From: Coriaria nepalensis
Taxonomy: Eukaryota; Streptophyta; Magnoliopsida; Cucurbitales; Coriariaceae
Length of the DNA stretch: 64,000 nt
Direction: 5' to 3'
Assembly: GCA_027186245.1 (NCBI GenBank)
Contig: CP114487.1
Location: forward strand, 6,009,001-6,073,000
Within the stretch, counting starts at the first letter, position 1; the number at the start of each line of letters is the position of its first letter. The position numbers and the translations under genes are program-made. A model generated the notes under the pieces. That model saw only the letters and a program-made list of their open reading frames with translations. It had not been told where the DNA came from and searched no databases. Shown piece by piece: positions 18,801-32,200 of this stretch.

Positions 18801-19363
18801 AAACATGTGAAGAACTTATGACTAAAACAAAGGTTAGAAATTAGGGGTTGTGACGTCGGTTATGTGTGGCTTCAGAACTTGTTCAATAAGGGTGATATTA
18901 TATAAAAATTAGAGAGGGTAAAAAAGTAAATTTTCAATAAAAATTTAAAGATTTGTTTACAAAATTTTTAATAATTTCAAGTAGTGTATCATATGTTACA
19001 CTAATTTATACGTAGACAACGATTTAGAAATCATGTACCTTGAAATTAGGATTATATCCGAGACAAATCTTAAAATTATTTTAAGAATTCCTCATTAAAA
19101 GTTATAAAAGATAAACTATTGAATATAAAATATTAAATATGAATATCAGATAAGATGAATACATAAGAGAAATCATAGGATATATGTTCCTTGATGTATG
19201 TGAACGATTGTCTAAATGCTTATAATTATTTATCCACTTAATTTACTACTACCTTAAAACATGGATAAAACCTATTACTCTATCTTATCTTTATCGGGAC
19301 TTTTGATACATCTATATGTCTTAGCAATTGATCTTCCAACTCTACATTGATCTTAGCACTTGT
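18801..19363. other. Intergenic, no gene seen
   Basis: AT-rich DNA between the RING-CH gene's upstream flank and the first gypsy-type LTR. No supported ORF. Confidence 0.4.
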
Positions 19364-20764
19364 TGATGTAAAAATTAACATTTAACATGCGATAAAAGAA
19401 AAGCTTAAAAAGAAATTAATGGAATTAGTTATAAAAAAAAAAGACGAAATAGGCTAAGTTAGGCCGAATTTCGACCATTTCCACCTTGGACCTGATGACC
19501 AAGGACCGGTTGCCACCCATGGCTGATCGCCCAAGGAGTAGTCAACTAAGGTATTAGGTCGTGCAGCTATTTTTCCTTTTATTTTCAATAATTTTTTATA
19601 TTTTGAAGAGCTTTTCATCAAAGCAGGAAGATTGTTTTTCTGATCCAAGGGCATTCCAGCAATAAAGAATAAGCTTTGATTGAAGCCATAGGCATCTCAT
19701 CAAAATCGATGAGTCCCTCCGCAAATAAAAAATGAAGTTGATTTATTCAAGAGAATTTTTTATAAATCCAAGAGACACTTTGCAAAGAAAAATGTCGATT
19801 TGTCTTATTTTATGGGCATTTAATCAAATTAGTCATTTTTTAATGGCTAAAAAGCTAAATTCAAATTTGAAAAGGGATTTTCAAAAGATATGTTGCCTTA
19901 TTGATCAAGCAAAGAGACTTGCCGCTCAAATCTCCAGTTGCCTATAAATAGAGCCATTCACTGAAGGGAAAACACACAAAACAACAACCACCAAACAACT
20001 AAATATTGGTCCAACTCTCTTGGCCTAAAGCCTTGAAAATAGTCCTTTGATGTATTATCTTATTGTTCCGTAGGCCTTCTACTTGTGTGATTTACCAAGC
20101 ATTCCTGTTGTTCAATTCATCATCTCACCACAAAAATGTAATCTTCTTTTTTCATTCGTCATTCATTAGATTTAGTATAGACTAGTATAACATGTTAGCA
20201 CTTTGTTCAAAGCCTTAAAAATAGTCCTTTGATGTATTATCTTATTGTTCTATACGCTTTCTACTTGCGTGATTCACCGAGCATTCCTGATGTTCAATTC
20301 ATCATCTCACCACAAAAATGCAATCTCCTTTTTCATTCATCTTTCAGTGGATTTAGTATAGACTATTGATTATGCTTTTTTCGCCTTGAAATTTTAAGTC
20401 TGATCAATTTCTACTGCGGTACTTGTCTTTATTTTAATGAAATATTTTTAACTTATCTTGTCATTTAATTTAATGTAATATTTTTAACTTATCTTGTCAT
20501 TTAATTTAATGCTATTTATTTTATATTGTCTTTAATTTAATGCACTTTATCCTTACATTGCCTTTAATTTATTTGCACTTTATTTTATTGCACTTTCTCT
20601 TATCGTCTTTTAAGTTATCAACATTTTACTTTATTGTATTTAAATTACCGTCTTTTTATTTTCAAATTATTTTTACTTCTAGTACGCTCACACTTTACAC
20701 TTTTTTATGAGATAGAAAGATAGTGATTTAAAACGCTAACTCCTCCTCATACACCATGTCAACA
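19364..20764 (+). mobile_element. LTR of a gypsy-type retrotransposon (copy 1)
   Basis: About 1.4 kb starting TGATGTAAAAATTAACAT and ending near AACA, followed by a primer-site-like AATTGGCATG. A TATA-like CTATAAATAGAG lies at 19942-19953. It is clearly related over most of its length to the LTR at 38470-39666: shared blocks include AAATAGAG, TCATCACAAAAATGCAATCT-like DNA, and TTTAATG-rich U5. It contains an internal tandem duplication of about 180 bp not present in the other copy. It is non-coding. Confidence 0.7.
20030..20365. repeat. ~182-bp tandem duplication within the gypsy-type LTR
   Basis: The block starting AAAGCCTTGAAAATAGTCCT (20030) recurs starting AAAGCCTTAAAAATAGTCCT (about 20210), continuing through TAGTATAGACTA. 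The copies differ at scattered sites. The related LTR at 38.5 kb has only one copy, and this accounts for nearly all of the length difference. Confidence 0.85.
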
Positions 20765-22279
20765 AATTGGCATGATAGATGGAACCTAGCATAATGATGT
20801 CTACTCATCGATTGTGAAGTCATAGCCTCAATAAATGCATAGTTGATTGTGATCTACTAGAACCTTCCAGTCTATGACTCTCTAGTTCTGCCCTATCTAA
20901 GGAGTAGAACATGGCTGAAGCTAAAGGTGGCAATTTGTGTCAGCATAGCCCGGCTTCGACACAACAATGATTGTGTCATGCTGTGCTGGACACGGATTAG
21001 CTTGTGTTGTGCCCGACACGGATTGACATGTGTTGTGCGTGTGCCCATGCCTAAGAATAAGGGCACGGCACGACACAGACACAGTAACGGGCCATATACG
21101 TGCCGTGCCGGCCCGTGGGCCCATTTCGGCCCATGTGCCTATTTTGGCCCGTGGGCTCGAAAGGTTGCTTTAAAAAAAATTAATTTTAAATAAAACAAGA
21201 GTTTTAAAGTGATTAATAAAATATTAATACATGGTTTGTATATTGTTAATCGTTCTGAATAGTTATTATTTAGTAAATTAAAAATTAGTACCATTAATAA
21301 TTAAAATTATAAATAAACTATAATAAATATTATTTGGCCAAATAAGATCTTGCATTAATTAAAAGATTTTTAACATACAAAATGATTTTCGGAGAAAAAA
21401 CTCTTAAAATTCGGAGGCGTTTTGAGGCCCGTGCCTCGGACGAGCCCAAAAGAACCATACCGTTCTCCGAGTTGGCACGAAAAATCCGTGTCGTGTCGTG
21501 TCGTGCTTTTATCATGCCGTGCCGTGCGTGCTTGTGCCGGCTCGACCCATTTTGCCACCTCTAGCTGAAGACGAGGCCAATTTCACCCTAAGTCCATCCA
21601 GTTCTCATGGCTTAGGTTGTCTATCATAGCAGTTTGAGCCTATGATCGTCCGACATCTTGATCATCTAATTACTCGAGAGAATAGACGAATCAGATGCTC
21701 GAACGGCTAAGGTTCGACTCGTCTTGCTAAATGCCTTGACATGCTAGGGCATAAACTCATTGAGTTCCAAGAGCTATCCCATCAGCAAGAGCGATATAGG
21801 AGTCAGGCCGAAAACGTCCACACTATCCAGGATACTGGTAACACGACCGAAAATATCCAACAGCCAATAGGGTGCTAATTGTATTTCTGCCACCAGTTGC
21901 CCCCATGGTCGTTGTATTACCTCAATATGCTGCAAATAGCCTAAATTGGCAAACAGACAGCCCCTGACTTTCGAACTTGTTAACGCAAACAAATTTTCTT
22001 GGATCATGCTGGCCAACTCGTGGGGCTAAGGTGGCTAAATAGTGACAGAAAAAATTGCAAGGCTATCAGTTTATTCTAGAGACCGCATGTTGATATGCTA
22101 ATGTGAAGTGCGGGCGTGCTAGAAGCATAAAATACTTCGAATTAAGTTAGAAATGCACGTAGATGACAATAAAGTAAATTATGATAAAGTAAATGACACA
22201 AAATTTAAAGGAAATCCCGTAAATAGAAAGTAATTTGACTACATGAAAGTAAAGATGATTAAAGCGAACAAAAAACTAA
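20765..22279 (+). mobile_element. Gypsy-type leader/gag relic, interrupted by a hAT element
   Basis: Downstream of the LTR the sequence ATGATGTCTACTC (20794) matches the same position after the 38.5-kb LTR. The reading GVEHG... is interrupted at 20921 by a hAT insertion and resumes at 21572 (ACGAGGCCAATTTCACC). The coding frame is decayed; no intact gag or pol. The 3' part (21.8-22.3 kb) is featureless. Confidence 0.5.
20922..21563. mobile_element. Non-autonomous hAT element with TIRs and 8-bp target duplication
   Basis: The 642-bp element begins TAAAGGTGGCAA and ends TTGCCACCTCTA, giving inverted termini of about 12 bp with one mismatch. Flanks GCTGAAGC (20914-20921) and GCTGAAGA (21564-21571) are 8 bp with one difference, the size expected for hAT. 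GC-rich subterminal regions hold repeated GGCCCGTGGGC, GCACGGCACGACAC and GTCGTGTCGTG motifs; the centre is AT-rich. There is no transposase ORF. It sits inside a gypsy gag relic. Confidence 0.88.
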
Positions 22280-22835
22280 AGGGTTCTAGATTCTTAGATT
22301 ATTGAGCTATAACGGTAAAATATATAAAAGACAACTCACATTATGAAATTGATATTAAACATTTAATGAGCATTCAACTTAAATCATGTAAGCAAAGACT
22401 ATAGAGCAAAAGAGAAACCAACAGGTTTTGATATAAAATATTGTACATGAAGATTGAGTAGTCTATTCGGATCAATCGATATCCATACTTGAGATCCTAT
22501 AACAATGAGATGTTAGTATCTTAAGAATTTTTAGCCACTTGAGTCTTTACTAGCATGATCTCTATCATGGTCTCTAGAATTCATAATTCAATATACTAGA
22601 GTTTATCATGATGTACATATATATAACATATAATTTTAATTTTAATAAAATCAATAAGCATGATAAATAATAACTGACATTCATTAATGATAATAAATAA
22701 CATACTAATATCCGCATAAAAATAATATCACATAAAATATTTATTTTATCGAGTCATAATTCTATTAGTTTGACGAACATACGCTTTCAACTTGAACTAT
22801 AGATAATTTGTTATGTACTAGTGGTCGAGATGGGA
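22280..22835 (-). mobile_element. Copia LTR fragment
   Basis: It shares segments with the minus-strand LTR relics at 46.7-46.97 and 38.05-38.23 kb (TTTATCATGATGTACAT-type block, then TTATCGAGTC and ACATACGCTT). It abuts the copia pol relic. Ends were not resolved. Confidence 0.45.
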
Positions 22836-25174
22836 ATAACTTGGCGATGAATTAAGGGAAAGGCTGGAGCTTCATCAATATCGCAAGAACCATTTAATGG
22901 TGGATCGGTTGAATCAATGAAGAGGGCATGATCAGGTTCTTCAGCAAAAGCTACGTCCTCACCCAAAGCGGTAGTAATGTCCATGGATCAGTGACACGAG
23001 GACGAGGCATATGAGACTCTAAGGATGCATCGACGATAAAGGTACCGTTTTAGTGGAATGAGAAGAAGAGGGCAAAGTCTACGCTGCACAATGTTCAGTG
23101 ATATCATTAAGCCATGAACTAAAGACTGAGGAAATTATTTGCGAATCAAGTATTTTTTAAGATCGAGCAGATTTATACGGAAAGAATGACTCATCAAATA
23201 TCACATGTCGAGAAGAAAAATATTTTTTTCTTGATGGATGGTAGCATTTATAACTTTTGTGCTTGTCACTATATCTCAAAAAAAATGCACAAAACTGTTT
23301 TGGGATTAAATTTATGATTTTTTTTGTCCCAAATATATGGAAAATATTTAGATCTGAAAAGACAAAGTGAGGAATAGGTGGGATGTGTAGCATGTAATTT
23401 AAAAGTATGGGGTATAAAAATGAAGTGTTAATGAGGGAGGACGATTTATGAGATAAATTGAAGTAGCAAAAGCTTCAACCCATGAGAAGGGAGCTCTACT
23501 AATGGAAAAGCATTGTCATACCTAATTCACGAATGGCACGGCGATGTCTTTCAACCATACCTGATTGTTGCGGTGTATAGGGACATGATATCTGAATGAA
23601 ATTTTTTTTATTTTCTTCATAAATTGTTTGTCAATGTACTTCTCAAAAGCCAATATACATTAAATAAAATCATATTTATGCTTGAGAGGAAAGAACCAAA
23701 TATAGTATCTCTACTAAACAAGCATAGTATCTAAAATTGCTACGAGATACAACTCAGGCAGTCTGGATATAACATAGTAATCACCCTTGCGGTGCTATGT
23801 TATCACCGGTTGACCTGTTTCCCTTGTCTTTACACAAAAACCAACATTAGAAAATACATTTTTTAATGGTAAAACTGATTTTTTATTTTGAATAATTGTA
23901 TACCTTCTGCACAAATTCTTAATGGGGAGCCATCACCAATAAACACATAATCTGATCCATTGTAATTGCGTTAATTTTGTAACATACCTGTATTACCTGT
24001 CACATGTTATGATGCACCAATGTTGGTGAAGAGTATTGTCGAGAGTCAAAGCAGCAAGTGCATGTAGGATTTAGTTCTCTTGTTTCTGCTTGGAAATATT
24101 TAACCACCAGCATATTTTAGCAATGTGACCTGTGCGTTCGCAATACTGACATACTTCATTTTTGTAAGGATGACACTCTGCCGGTGTGATGCGTCTTTGC
24201 CCAGGAGGAGGTGGACGACGTGGAGTATCATGTTGTTGGTAGGCCCACTGGTAGAAATAGTGTTATCATATTGTTGCTTGTAGATTTGTCGGTTTCTTCC
24301 ATGGTCATTATGATGTGCTTGAAAACCACGACCCATAGAATTCAATTTTGATCGATTATGACCAACACTTAAACTGTTAGCAGCCAATCCTTCATATAAT
24401 TAAATTTTTATCCATTATGACCAATACTTAAACTGTTAGCAGCCAATCCTTGCTTTTGCCCATAAAAAGCATACTGAGTGGATTGCTCAGTTGCTTTGGA
24501 TAAGGATCCACCGAACAAGTTGTCTCTCATATCATGTCCTTGAAGCTGAGAGAGTAATTCTGGATATGAAGGACGTGGGGGCTTCAACATAGTAGTCATA
24601 AAATCCTTACAGTTTGGGCCAAAACTAGTAAGTAGAACACCTTTTCACTGTCCGGAATAGGACTATCATAGATGGATTTGAATGATGGAACATAATCAAC
24701 CATTGTAGTTGTTTCATCCTTTCTGAGATATGCCATTAGTTGGCGTAATGTGAACTCTCGCTCGTGGGAATTTTGTGGGTAAGCATCTTTGAGGGCATCC
24801 CAAACAGAGCGGGATGTATCCAACCCAATGACGAGTTTGAGTGTTTCTTCGGGGAGGGTGCTGATGATCCATCCTTGAAGGAGACGATCAGACTTTCACC
24901 AATTAATGAAGGTAGGATTTGGTTATGATTTAAGGGAAATTACTTCTCTCTCAGTTGTATCTGAACTAAGAGTAGCTGGTTTAATTAGCTGTTGAGGTGC
25001 TGGGTTGGTTAAGTGATGTACCAAGTCTTGGCTTTCAGCCAAAGCGAGAGCTTGTTCTCTCCAAAGAGAGTAGTTGGTGGAAGTGAGTTTAAGGGTGATG
25101 AAATTGTTGATATTGAGTGAAGAGGACACCATGAAAGAAATCTGGAGCTTGTACTCACACCTGCTCTGATTCCA
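22836..25174 (-). mobile_element. Ty1/copia retrotransposon relic (gag and partial pol)
   Basis: On the minus strand from 25174: primer site TGGAATCAGAGC (25174-25163); gag starting at 25132 (NFITLKLTSTNYSLWREQAL, then 24.8-24.6 kb VWDALKDAYP, FTLRQLMAYLRKDE); a CCHC zinc knuckle CQYCERTGHIAKIC near 24.1 kb; a protease-proximal stretch near 23.9 kb; and an integrase-to-RT linker peptide with YSDKHKSYKCYHPSRKKYFS and VIFDESFFPY at 23.3-23.16 kb. Frames are broken by indels and stops, and most of the integrase and RT is missing. It is a dead element. Confidence 0.85.
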
Positions 25175-25484
25175 GGAAGAAAAATATAATGTGTTTATTC
25201 TTTATTGAAACCAACGTGAATACAAGGATTACAAAAATGGTTCCTATTTAACTTAGTACTATATTAAATTCATCAGCTAGAATCATGGGTCAATTTCTTT
25301 GTGACAGCTGGTTGCGTAATGCAACTCTAAGAATTCGGATCAATTCAAGGGAGAAGAGAGCTTAAGTTTGAAGACAATGAAATTGAAATTACGTTTTTTA
25401 TTGCAAAAATGTAACTTACATTAAATATTTTTTATACAATAAATAAATGACATGATTCGAATTGATTCAAAAATAACTCCAACA
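25175..25484 (-). mobile_element. Probable 5' LTR of the copia relic
   Basis: It lies directly upstream (minus strand) of the primer-binding site. It starts TGTTGGAGTTATTTTTG at 25484 and contains a CAATAAAGAATAAA polyadenylation-like signal. The CA end is uncertain by up to about 20 bp. No matching 3' LTR was recognised. Confidence 0.5.
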
Positions 25485-27331
25485 TAATCATATAGACTTA
25501 TTGAACTTGTGAGGATATGAAGAAGGTATAATTAGACTACCAAACAACAGTTGACTTGCCATGAAGCAAGTATAGCAGTAGCCAATAAAATGAGTCATAA
25601 CTTCATCTTTCATCCGATCTGCTTCAAACCCATTCTCACAAATTTGGTTTGAGAATATATAGCTTATGTAGAAGGAGTTAACGTCAAAATCCAATAGAAG
25701 TAAAAAGTCAATTAAAACATAACACAAAAATATAATACTGAAATGAGCAAAACAGAACACCTTCTAATAGCAATTATATGTTTTCTTGCTAAGAATTTTT
25801 TACCTTGGATAAGGAATGAATTAATTTGCCAGTCTTGCCAAGATTCTTCTTACCTTGAATATGAAATTAATACCATGAATGTAATTGCCGGTTGTCATGT
25901 ACTTTATGCATATCCTTGAATTATTCTTTGCCTTCTTTGAATTGAACTTGAATCACCCTTATCACCAATCATGTGAGGATAATAATCTTCCTTATATCTC
26001 CCATAAATTTTTCTCATCTTCCTTATGACTCCCATTATCCTCATTTAAGTTTTGTACGCTAGTTGTTTCTTAATAATTTCTAGCTATTTTTGTCATCCTT
26101 GTCATTCTTGGTCATTTCTAGTCATTCTTAATCATTCTTGTAAATTGCTCTGAAATTAACGTTGGCCCTATAAATTTCTAACTTTTCATATACCAAACCT
26201 CTACCTGCATTCTTATAGAGTACACATCTTACTTAAATAACTATTAACTCTAAGTTTCATAAAACTTAAGGTATAAGGTTAGCCTTACTATGGAAAGAAG
26301 GTGACGAGGGTATCACAACTTTTCAAGCTGCAAATTTTAGAAAAGACACACGATATATATATATAAGAGCATACAAAATTTAAACCAATTGGAGTTATGG
26401 TTTTATGAGATATAGCTATTTAAAATTGAGTTAAGCCTTTGAAAAAAAAAAAAAACCAAGCTTAGATTCTTGCATTTTAGTATCACCAGAAGATACTTAT
26501 GAAACCTAATAAGATATGGTAAAAGTTTCAAGTGAAAATAATTTTTGAATAAGGAGTTAAAATTTCACAAAGTAAAGATTCAAACCTAGTGTGCTAGAAC
26601 AAATGTGAGTTGTGTAGTTTAAAAAAATTGATAAACTAGTAAGGTTTCTAGAAGGTAAAGTTTTACCAAGATAAGTTAAAAATACTTGCTCAAATAGGTT
26701 AGCAGTTGGCCTAGTGTCCGAAGGATTTCTGAAAACCCTTCCAGAAAAGCATGAACTTCAAGTAAAGACTCGCCTAAAACACAAGTAGCATGTTTGTGTG
26801 ATGCTTTGCTTTTATGTGATGTTATGGTTGAATATCACATAGTTTATGGATATTGAGGTGATGATATGTAAAGATTTTTTACATGGTGCCTTGTGATTTA
26901 AAACAGCATGTTGGAAGTTGAGTTGATACTGCATAGTATACATATACTATGTTGAACATACTAGAAGCACCAACAACATCACTCAAAGATAGAATATAAA
27001 TATGATTATGCTATTTCAGTTAATTAAGTATGTTGCATGACATGAGTATAATAACATTATAGTGAGGTATTGTTGGGGTAAGGCAAATTTTATAGAGAGA
27101 TCACTAATCCGAGATATAATTGATTAAGGTATACCCCACAAAGAGGATTCTAGAGATAATTGGTTAAGGCAGATCGCATACAATGATCGCTAACACATGC
27201 AATGTTTGTCAGGGCAGGCCCCAATGAGAGGTAGTTGACTTTGTCATTTTGGTAGTTATAGTAATGTCGGCTACATCATCCACAAGGCCAAAGTAGTAAA
27301 AGAGAAGCATACCATTTGAATAGGATTTAGT
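25485..27331. other. Intergenic, unrecognised
   Basis: A 90-codon minus ORF (25760-25488) has a hydrophobic N-terminus and no family I recognise. Around 25.8-26.15 kb CTT/GTCATT-rich phrases recur (CTTGTCATTCTTGGTCATTTC). No supported gene. Confidence 0.3.
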
Positions 27332-28046
27332 AGGGATGAGCATATCTGATCCGCACAACAACAAAAAAGGAGGATACATCTGATCCAATCCAGCAGGAAT
27401 CAGATCAAATATAAGATATCTGACTTTTTTTTTTGTTTAATAAGAATAATAATACTAGTTTAAGTAAAATTAAGAAAAATCAAGAATAAAGAAAAATTAT
27501 AATCGGCGGATTCCATAGCAGAAAATAGATAAATTTATTTAGGATGAAAGGTTGGTCGGAGGGAAGTAACCCTGCCATATATACTTTAGTAGAAAAATTT
27601 AAGCTTTTGGCCATCAAAAAATAAAATTAGAAAGAAAATCATAATTTGATCGTCATCGGAATTCGAAGAGAAAGTCATAATCAAGGGGTTTTCTTCATGG
27701 CGGAGGGCAGGAGGTGGAGATGAAATGAGAGGAAAGGGTGGAGACTGTGGATTTGCATTTTCTTTTTCTTTTTTTTTTTTTATGTTGTCCAACTTCCAAT
27801 ATATTAGATTTCAGCTTTTAACTTCAGCCTTTAAGTTTTAAATTTTATTTATTTCTTTATTTATTTTTCTTATTCAAACTACATGTCGGATATTGATTTG
27901 ATCTGTATCTGACATGTTAGATTGCAATCAGTCTAATCGAATTAGATATACGATCCGATCGAATTTTTCAACTCAATATCTTATTTATATCTAATCCATC
28001 AGATAAGGTCAGATCAAATCAAGTACGAATAATTTGCTCACCCCTT
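27332..28046. mobile_element. hAT-like non-autonomous element
   Basis: It begins AGGGATGAGCATAT and ends AATTTGCTCACCCCT, which are imperfect inverted termini of the common plant hAT form. Subterminal repeats of GATCTGATCC/TCTGAC type occur at both ends. The flanking 8-mers GGATTTAG and GTACCTAG match at 5 of 8 positions, a possible decayed target duplication. There is no transposase ORF. Confidence 0.6.
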
Positions 28047-29290
28047 GTACCTAGATATTGTTCTATTTATATATAGTTGAATTCTATTGTTCTATATATT
28101 GTTGTATGTGCTATGCATTATGAGTTGGAACTTTGCTTATTGAACTTTTAGCTTATAGAAGTTTATTTGTATTGCATGTAAAACGAAAAGAAAGTCAATA
28201 GCCATAGTGACCGGTAAATTAAGTGCAACCATCCTCGTGAGCCGCACATATGGCCTAAGTAGGGAAGCTTTTGAAATAGCTATTTTGCTATGTCAATAGT
28301 GCTTGTGAACAAGGACATATATGTATATATATTTACTAGTACATAAGTACATAACATTATTTTGGGTTTTAGATACGTTTAGATTATAATTAAGTAGAGT
28401 TTTATAAAAATTCAAAATTTTCTATATTTTCATCAAAGAAAGAGTTTTTTAAGCTAGGTTATGACACTCCTATTAGTTATATTACAATATTAGCCGTTTT
28501 TCTTCAAAGTATCTTGAACAAGAATATAAGTAGTAGACTAAGATGATGTTACAGCAATTTCCTTTGAGAATATATTATACTATCACAATCAACAAGAGGC
28601 AGGATCAAGCTCTAGCAAATAAAAGAATATTCCCCATCTCTCGCTCCAAAATGAAAATTACTCTTACAAATTTACCAAGGCGATGATTTCAATCCCAATA
28701 CCAATGCCAGAAAAGTTTCAAGGCCCCAAGTCCCAGTACCGATGCCAGAAAATTTGGAATTGTGGAATTGAAATCAGTACCATCGTGTCATGATCCTGAC
28801 GGTACTTTTACCCTCCCCTCAAGTATTTTTATAATTCAATAGGTGTATAGAAAGTCATTATGTCAAAACCATCCCTGCCTCACCAACCCCCACATCCTAA
28901 TGGTTTGGCTCTAAAGTCCTGGTCCCCTGTGTCTTGTGATTTATTTGGGACAAATATTTGAAATTACTTCACTATCAATGAAATCCCAATTTCATACCAG
29001 ATATATATAAACTCAAGGGATCTAACTTTGATGGAAAGCAAGAGAAATACGAATACTGCGAATTACTGTCAAATACAGATCTGCCAGTAAACTAACAAGT
29101 GAACAGAGAGGTACACAAACTGTATCCCTTACATCACAAATCAAAACTCGAACTGTTCTACCTCAATTCAGAACTCAGTAACTTAGAAGGGTAAATCCTT
29201 ATCTAACATAAATCAATAATTTTGCATTAAATCCACAAGGAAAAACGAAGGGTAGATTCAAGGGCATCACGTGATTTCCACACCAAAATA
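28047..29290. other. Intergenic; 3' flank of DWF5
   Basis: No gene was seen. The block CCAATGCCAGAAAAGTTTC and its variant CCGATGCCAGAAAATTTGG form a short imperfect duplication near 28.70-28.76 kb. The DWF5 3' UTR (minus strand) should occupy the last few hundred bases. Confidence 0.35.
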
Positions 29291-29292
29291 TC

Positions 29293-32200
29293 CTAGTATA
29301 TTCCTGGGATGATTTTGTAGCGAACCTTCCCACAGTATAGTTTCCAGTATTTACCATACCTGCATCAAATTGCAAATTAATTTAAACCACTAATCAATTG
29401 ATAGATAACATGTTTAAGTTAATATAAAATCCTAAGAGATTGATCATTTTTCACAATATATATATATATATATAATTATTATTTTTCCCTTTCTTAATTA
29501 ACACAATAATAAGGCCCCCACACCAAAAAAGATCTTGTACAAAATACATAGAACACTGATAGATCCTTTTAGGTGAGAATGGAGGTGTGACTTGTGAGGT
29601 TCAAGGATCCTAAAGAGTCTTAAGAGCAAGCTCCTACTAAACATTACTTACTGATTCCAATATAAGTTCTGGGTACTGTACCCAAAATTATCGCTTTCCC
29701 ACAATTTCATTCTTATCAACTCAGACGACTATCTGTAGATGACAGAAGTAATGACTAGCTACAAATTCTTCCAAGTGTAATTATGTATATAGTTTTATTA
29801 TACTTACTTGGACCGACATCTGTCGTCATCTCTTTTTGCTCGGTCAAGGAGCAAGATAGTGAGAAATATGACATAGAAGTAGGGTAGAAACTGCACAACA
29901 AGAAATTGTAGTATGGTATCAAACCATTAGTCCAAAGCGATGCATAAAACAATATGAAAAAGATAAAAAGAGGGAAGAAAGAAAAATTCACATGATTGAA
30001 AAGAGCTGGAACTGTCCAAAAGAAAGCACCCAATATTTCTGGGACATAATGAAAATGTCGTGCTGATCCCCACCTGCATGAACCAATTAGAAAAATGGAA
30101 ATAAAAATATTTTCCTACAACATAACTCTATCTCGCACTTAACGGCTGAAATGACAATTCAATTTCAAGGAGATTAAACGATAGACTAAGCTCAACCCCT
30201 TCCATGTTTGACAAATAATCATTATAACTAAATAGATATATAAGTGATTATAAACTCACCATCCAGAGGTTAATAGTAGGCTGCTTTTGGTTTCTCCAGA
30301 TATGGTGGTATAGGAAGCCACAATCTGTTCAGACAGCATACCAAATTATATATCTTTTACAGCAGATGAAATGGAAAGTCTTTGAATCTTATTAACACAA
30401 AGGAACCATGTTAAAAGTGTTGTTAAAACAAACATACACCTTTGATGGAGCTTTCCCCCAAACCAAGCATTTCCCATTTGTTCTACGAAATTCTTGCCTT
30501 TGCCTGTCACAGTCATAGTTGATATATATGCAAAGAATGCCTGCCACTAGAATATAAACTGCTAACTGCGAAAAGAGAGTACTGTTGGGAAAAGGAAGTT
30601 TCTAAAGATAAATAGAAAAACATGCAAAGAAAAACTAAGACAAGTGACAGTTTCTCCAGCATCAGGAGCAACTTATACATCCATAGTTGACTTATGGCCT
30701 TATTATTTTTTTAAATTAAACCCTAAGCAGTCTATCTACGGCCTTTGACTTGCAATCATTGGAGAAAATTCATTTAGTTACTTCTTGGCACAAGCTCCAA
30801 CCATTTCAAGTTGATTATAAATTCACCAGAACTTCGGCAAATAAAAGCTTTCCATAGTTTGATAGTCCAACATTTATATTGAAACTCCATTCAAATCACA
30901 ATTAAGCTTTTGACATATGAAGAATAATTATTTCCTTAAGAGTTGCACATTTTTCCACATAAACACCAGATGACAAAACCTGAGTGGAGAAATTTGCCTC
31001 TAACTCATACTTGTATAGTTTTAAATCATTTTCTGATTGATGATACACCAATAATGCTGAAAAATTCCAATGATAATTGGATTTAGGGGGGTGATGGTGT
31101 TGACAGAGGGGAGGCCTATGTTCGCAAAACCAGAATATACCAAAAGAATTTGCTAAAGAAGGGAATATGATGATTAGGAACATGTAGTTCTTATAATCAA
31201 GTGAATGAAAAAAAAACTAAAAAAAGTATATGCTGCACCTGAGTTCCAAGGTCCACAGGGTGGTTAACCAGGTACATTCCAGGAGAAGTATAAATGGACG
31301 GAACCCAAACTAAACATCCCCAACAAATATAAAAGCCAGCTGCAAAAAGACCAACATGTGGTGAGCCATAAATTATTTCTCTTTTGGAGTGCCTGAAAAG
31401 CAGGGCCAGACAACCATAAAAGTTTGAAAGAGAAAAGGTATTATGACATGCTGTTGGGAAGGCCATAGAAGTCTCTCTACAAAGCAAGGAATATATTACT
31501 GTGAACACTAGAGGCACATTAAGCAAGAACCGGTACATACATCGGGCCATCAACAGCAGTCTGACAGTCATAAGCTTCAGATTTTGTAAGAAAGCGGGAA
31601 CTTTTTCAGTCCTTTGAAGCAACTTTTTCTTTCTCTTTTCACATCTTATATAGGGTAACGAATAACTTAGATTGTGATTTGAATATAGGGAGACTTCTTT
31701 AAGTGTTAGAGATTATAACTAACTAATTATCTATAACTAGTACTGCTAGTAATCCATTTTACCAAGCTCAACATCGAAGTTAATACCACATCAACCAATC
31801 GCCATTTCTTATGGAAGTCTTTATACTTTATCTATAACTATATGCAAAAATGGTAGAAAAGTAGCAAGCGCAAAGAAAAAAAAGGATAAGGAATATAGGT
31901 GAACCTCTGTCATGTGCGATGTCCATTGTGTTCCAGTATCCTGCTTCCCACCAGAAAAACTTTGTAACATACACCAACATTAATGCAGTATTTACAAGCA
32001 TTGAATCAGCTATTTTTCCATTCTGTTCATACTGAAAGAATAAAGAATTTGAATAAGTTCCCATTAATAATCGATTTAAATCTCTGAAATTGGAAATATA
32101 GAATCCTACCAAACACTACGATCTAACCAAACATCCACTTTGTTAAAAGGCATGTACCTAAAAGCAGAACATATTAAGTAGGAATGTGTTATCCAATATC

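Noticed and set aside
20927..21564. ORFs rich in Cys/Arg/His at both ends of the hAT element
   Set aside because: They arise from the GC-rich reiterated subterminal motifs, not from coding selection.
31197..32112. Long minus ORFs of 141 and 94 codons
   Set aside because: They are DWF5 exons 8 and 7 read through into introns, not separate genes.
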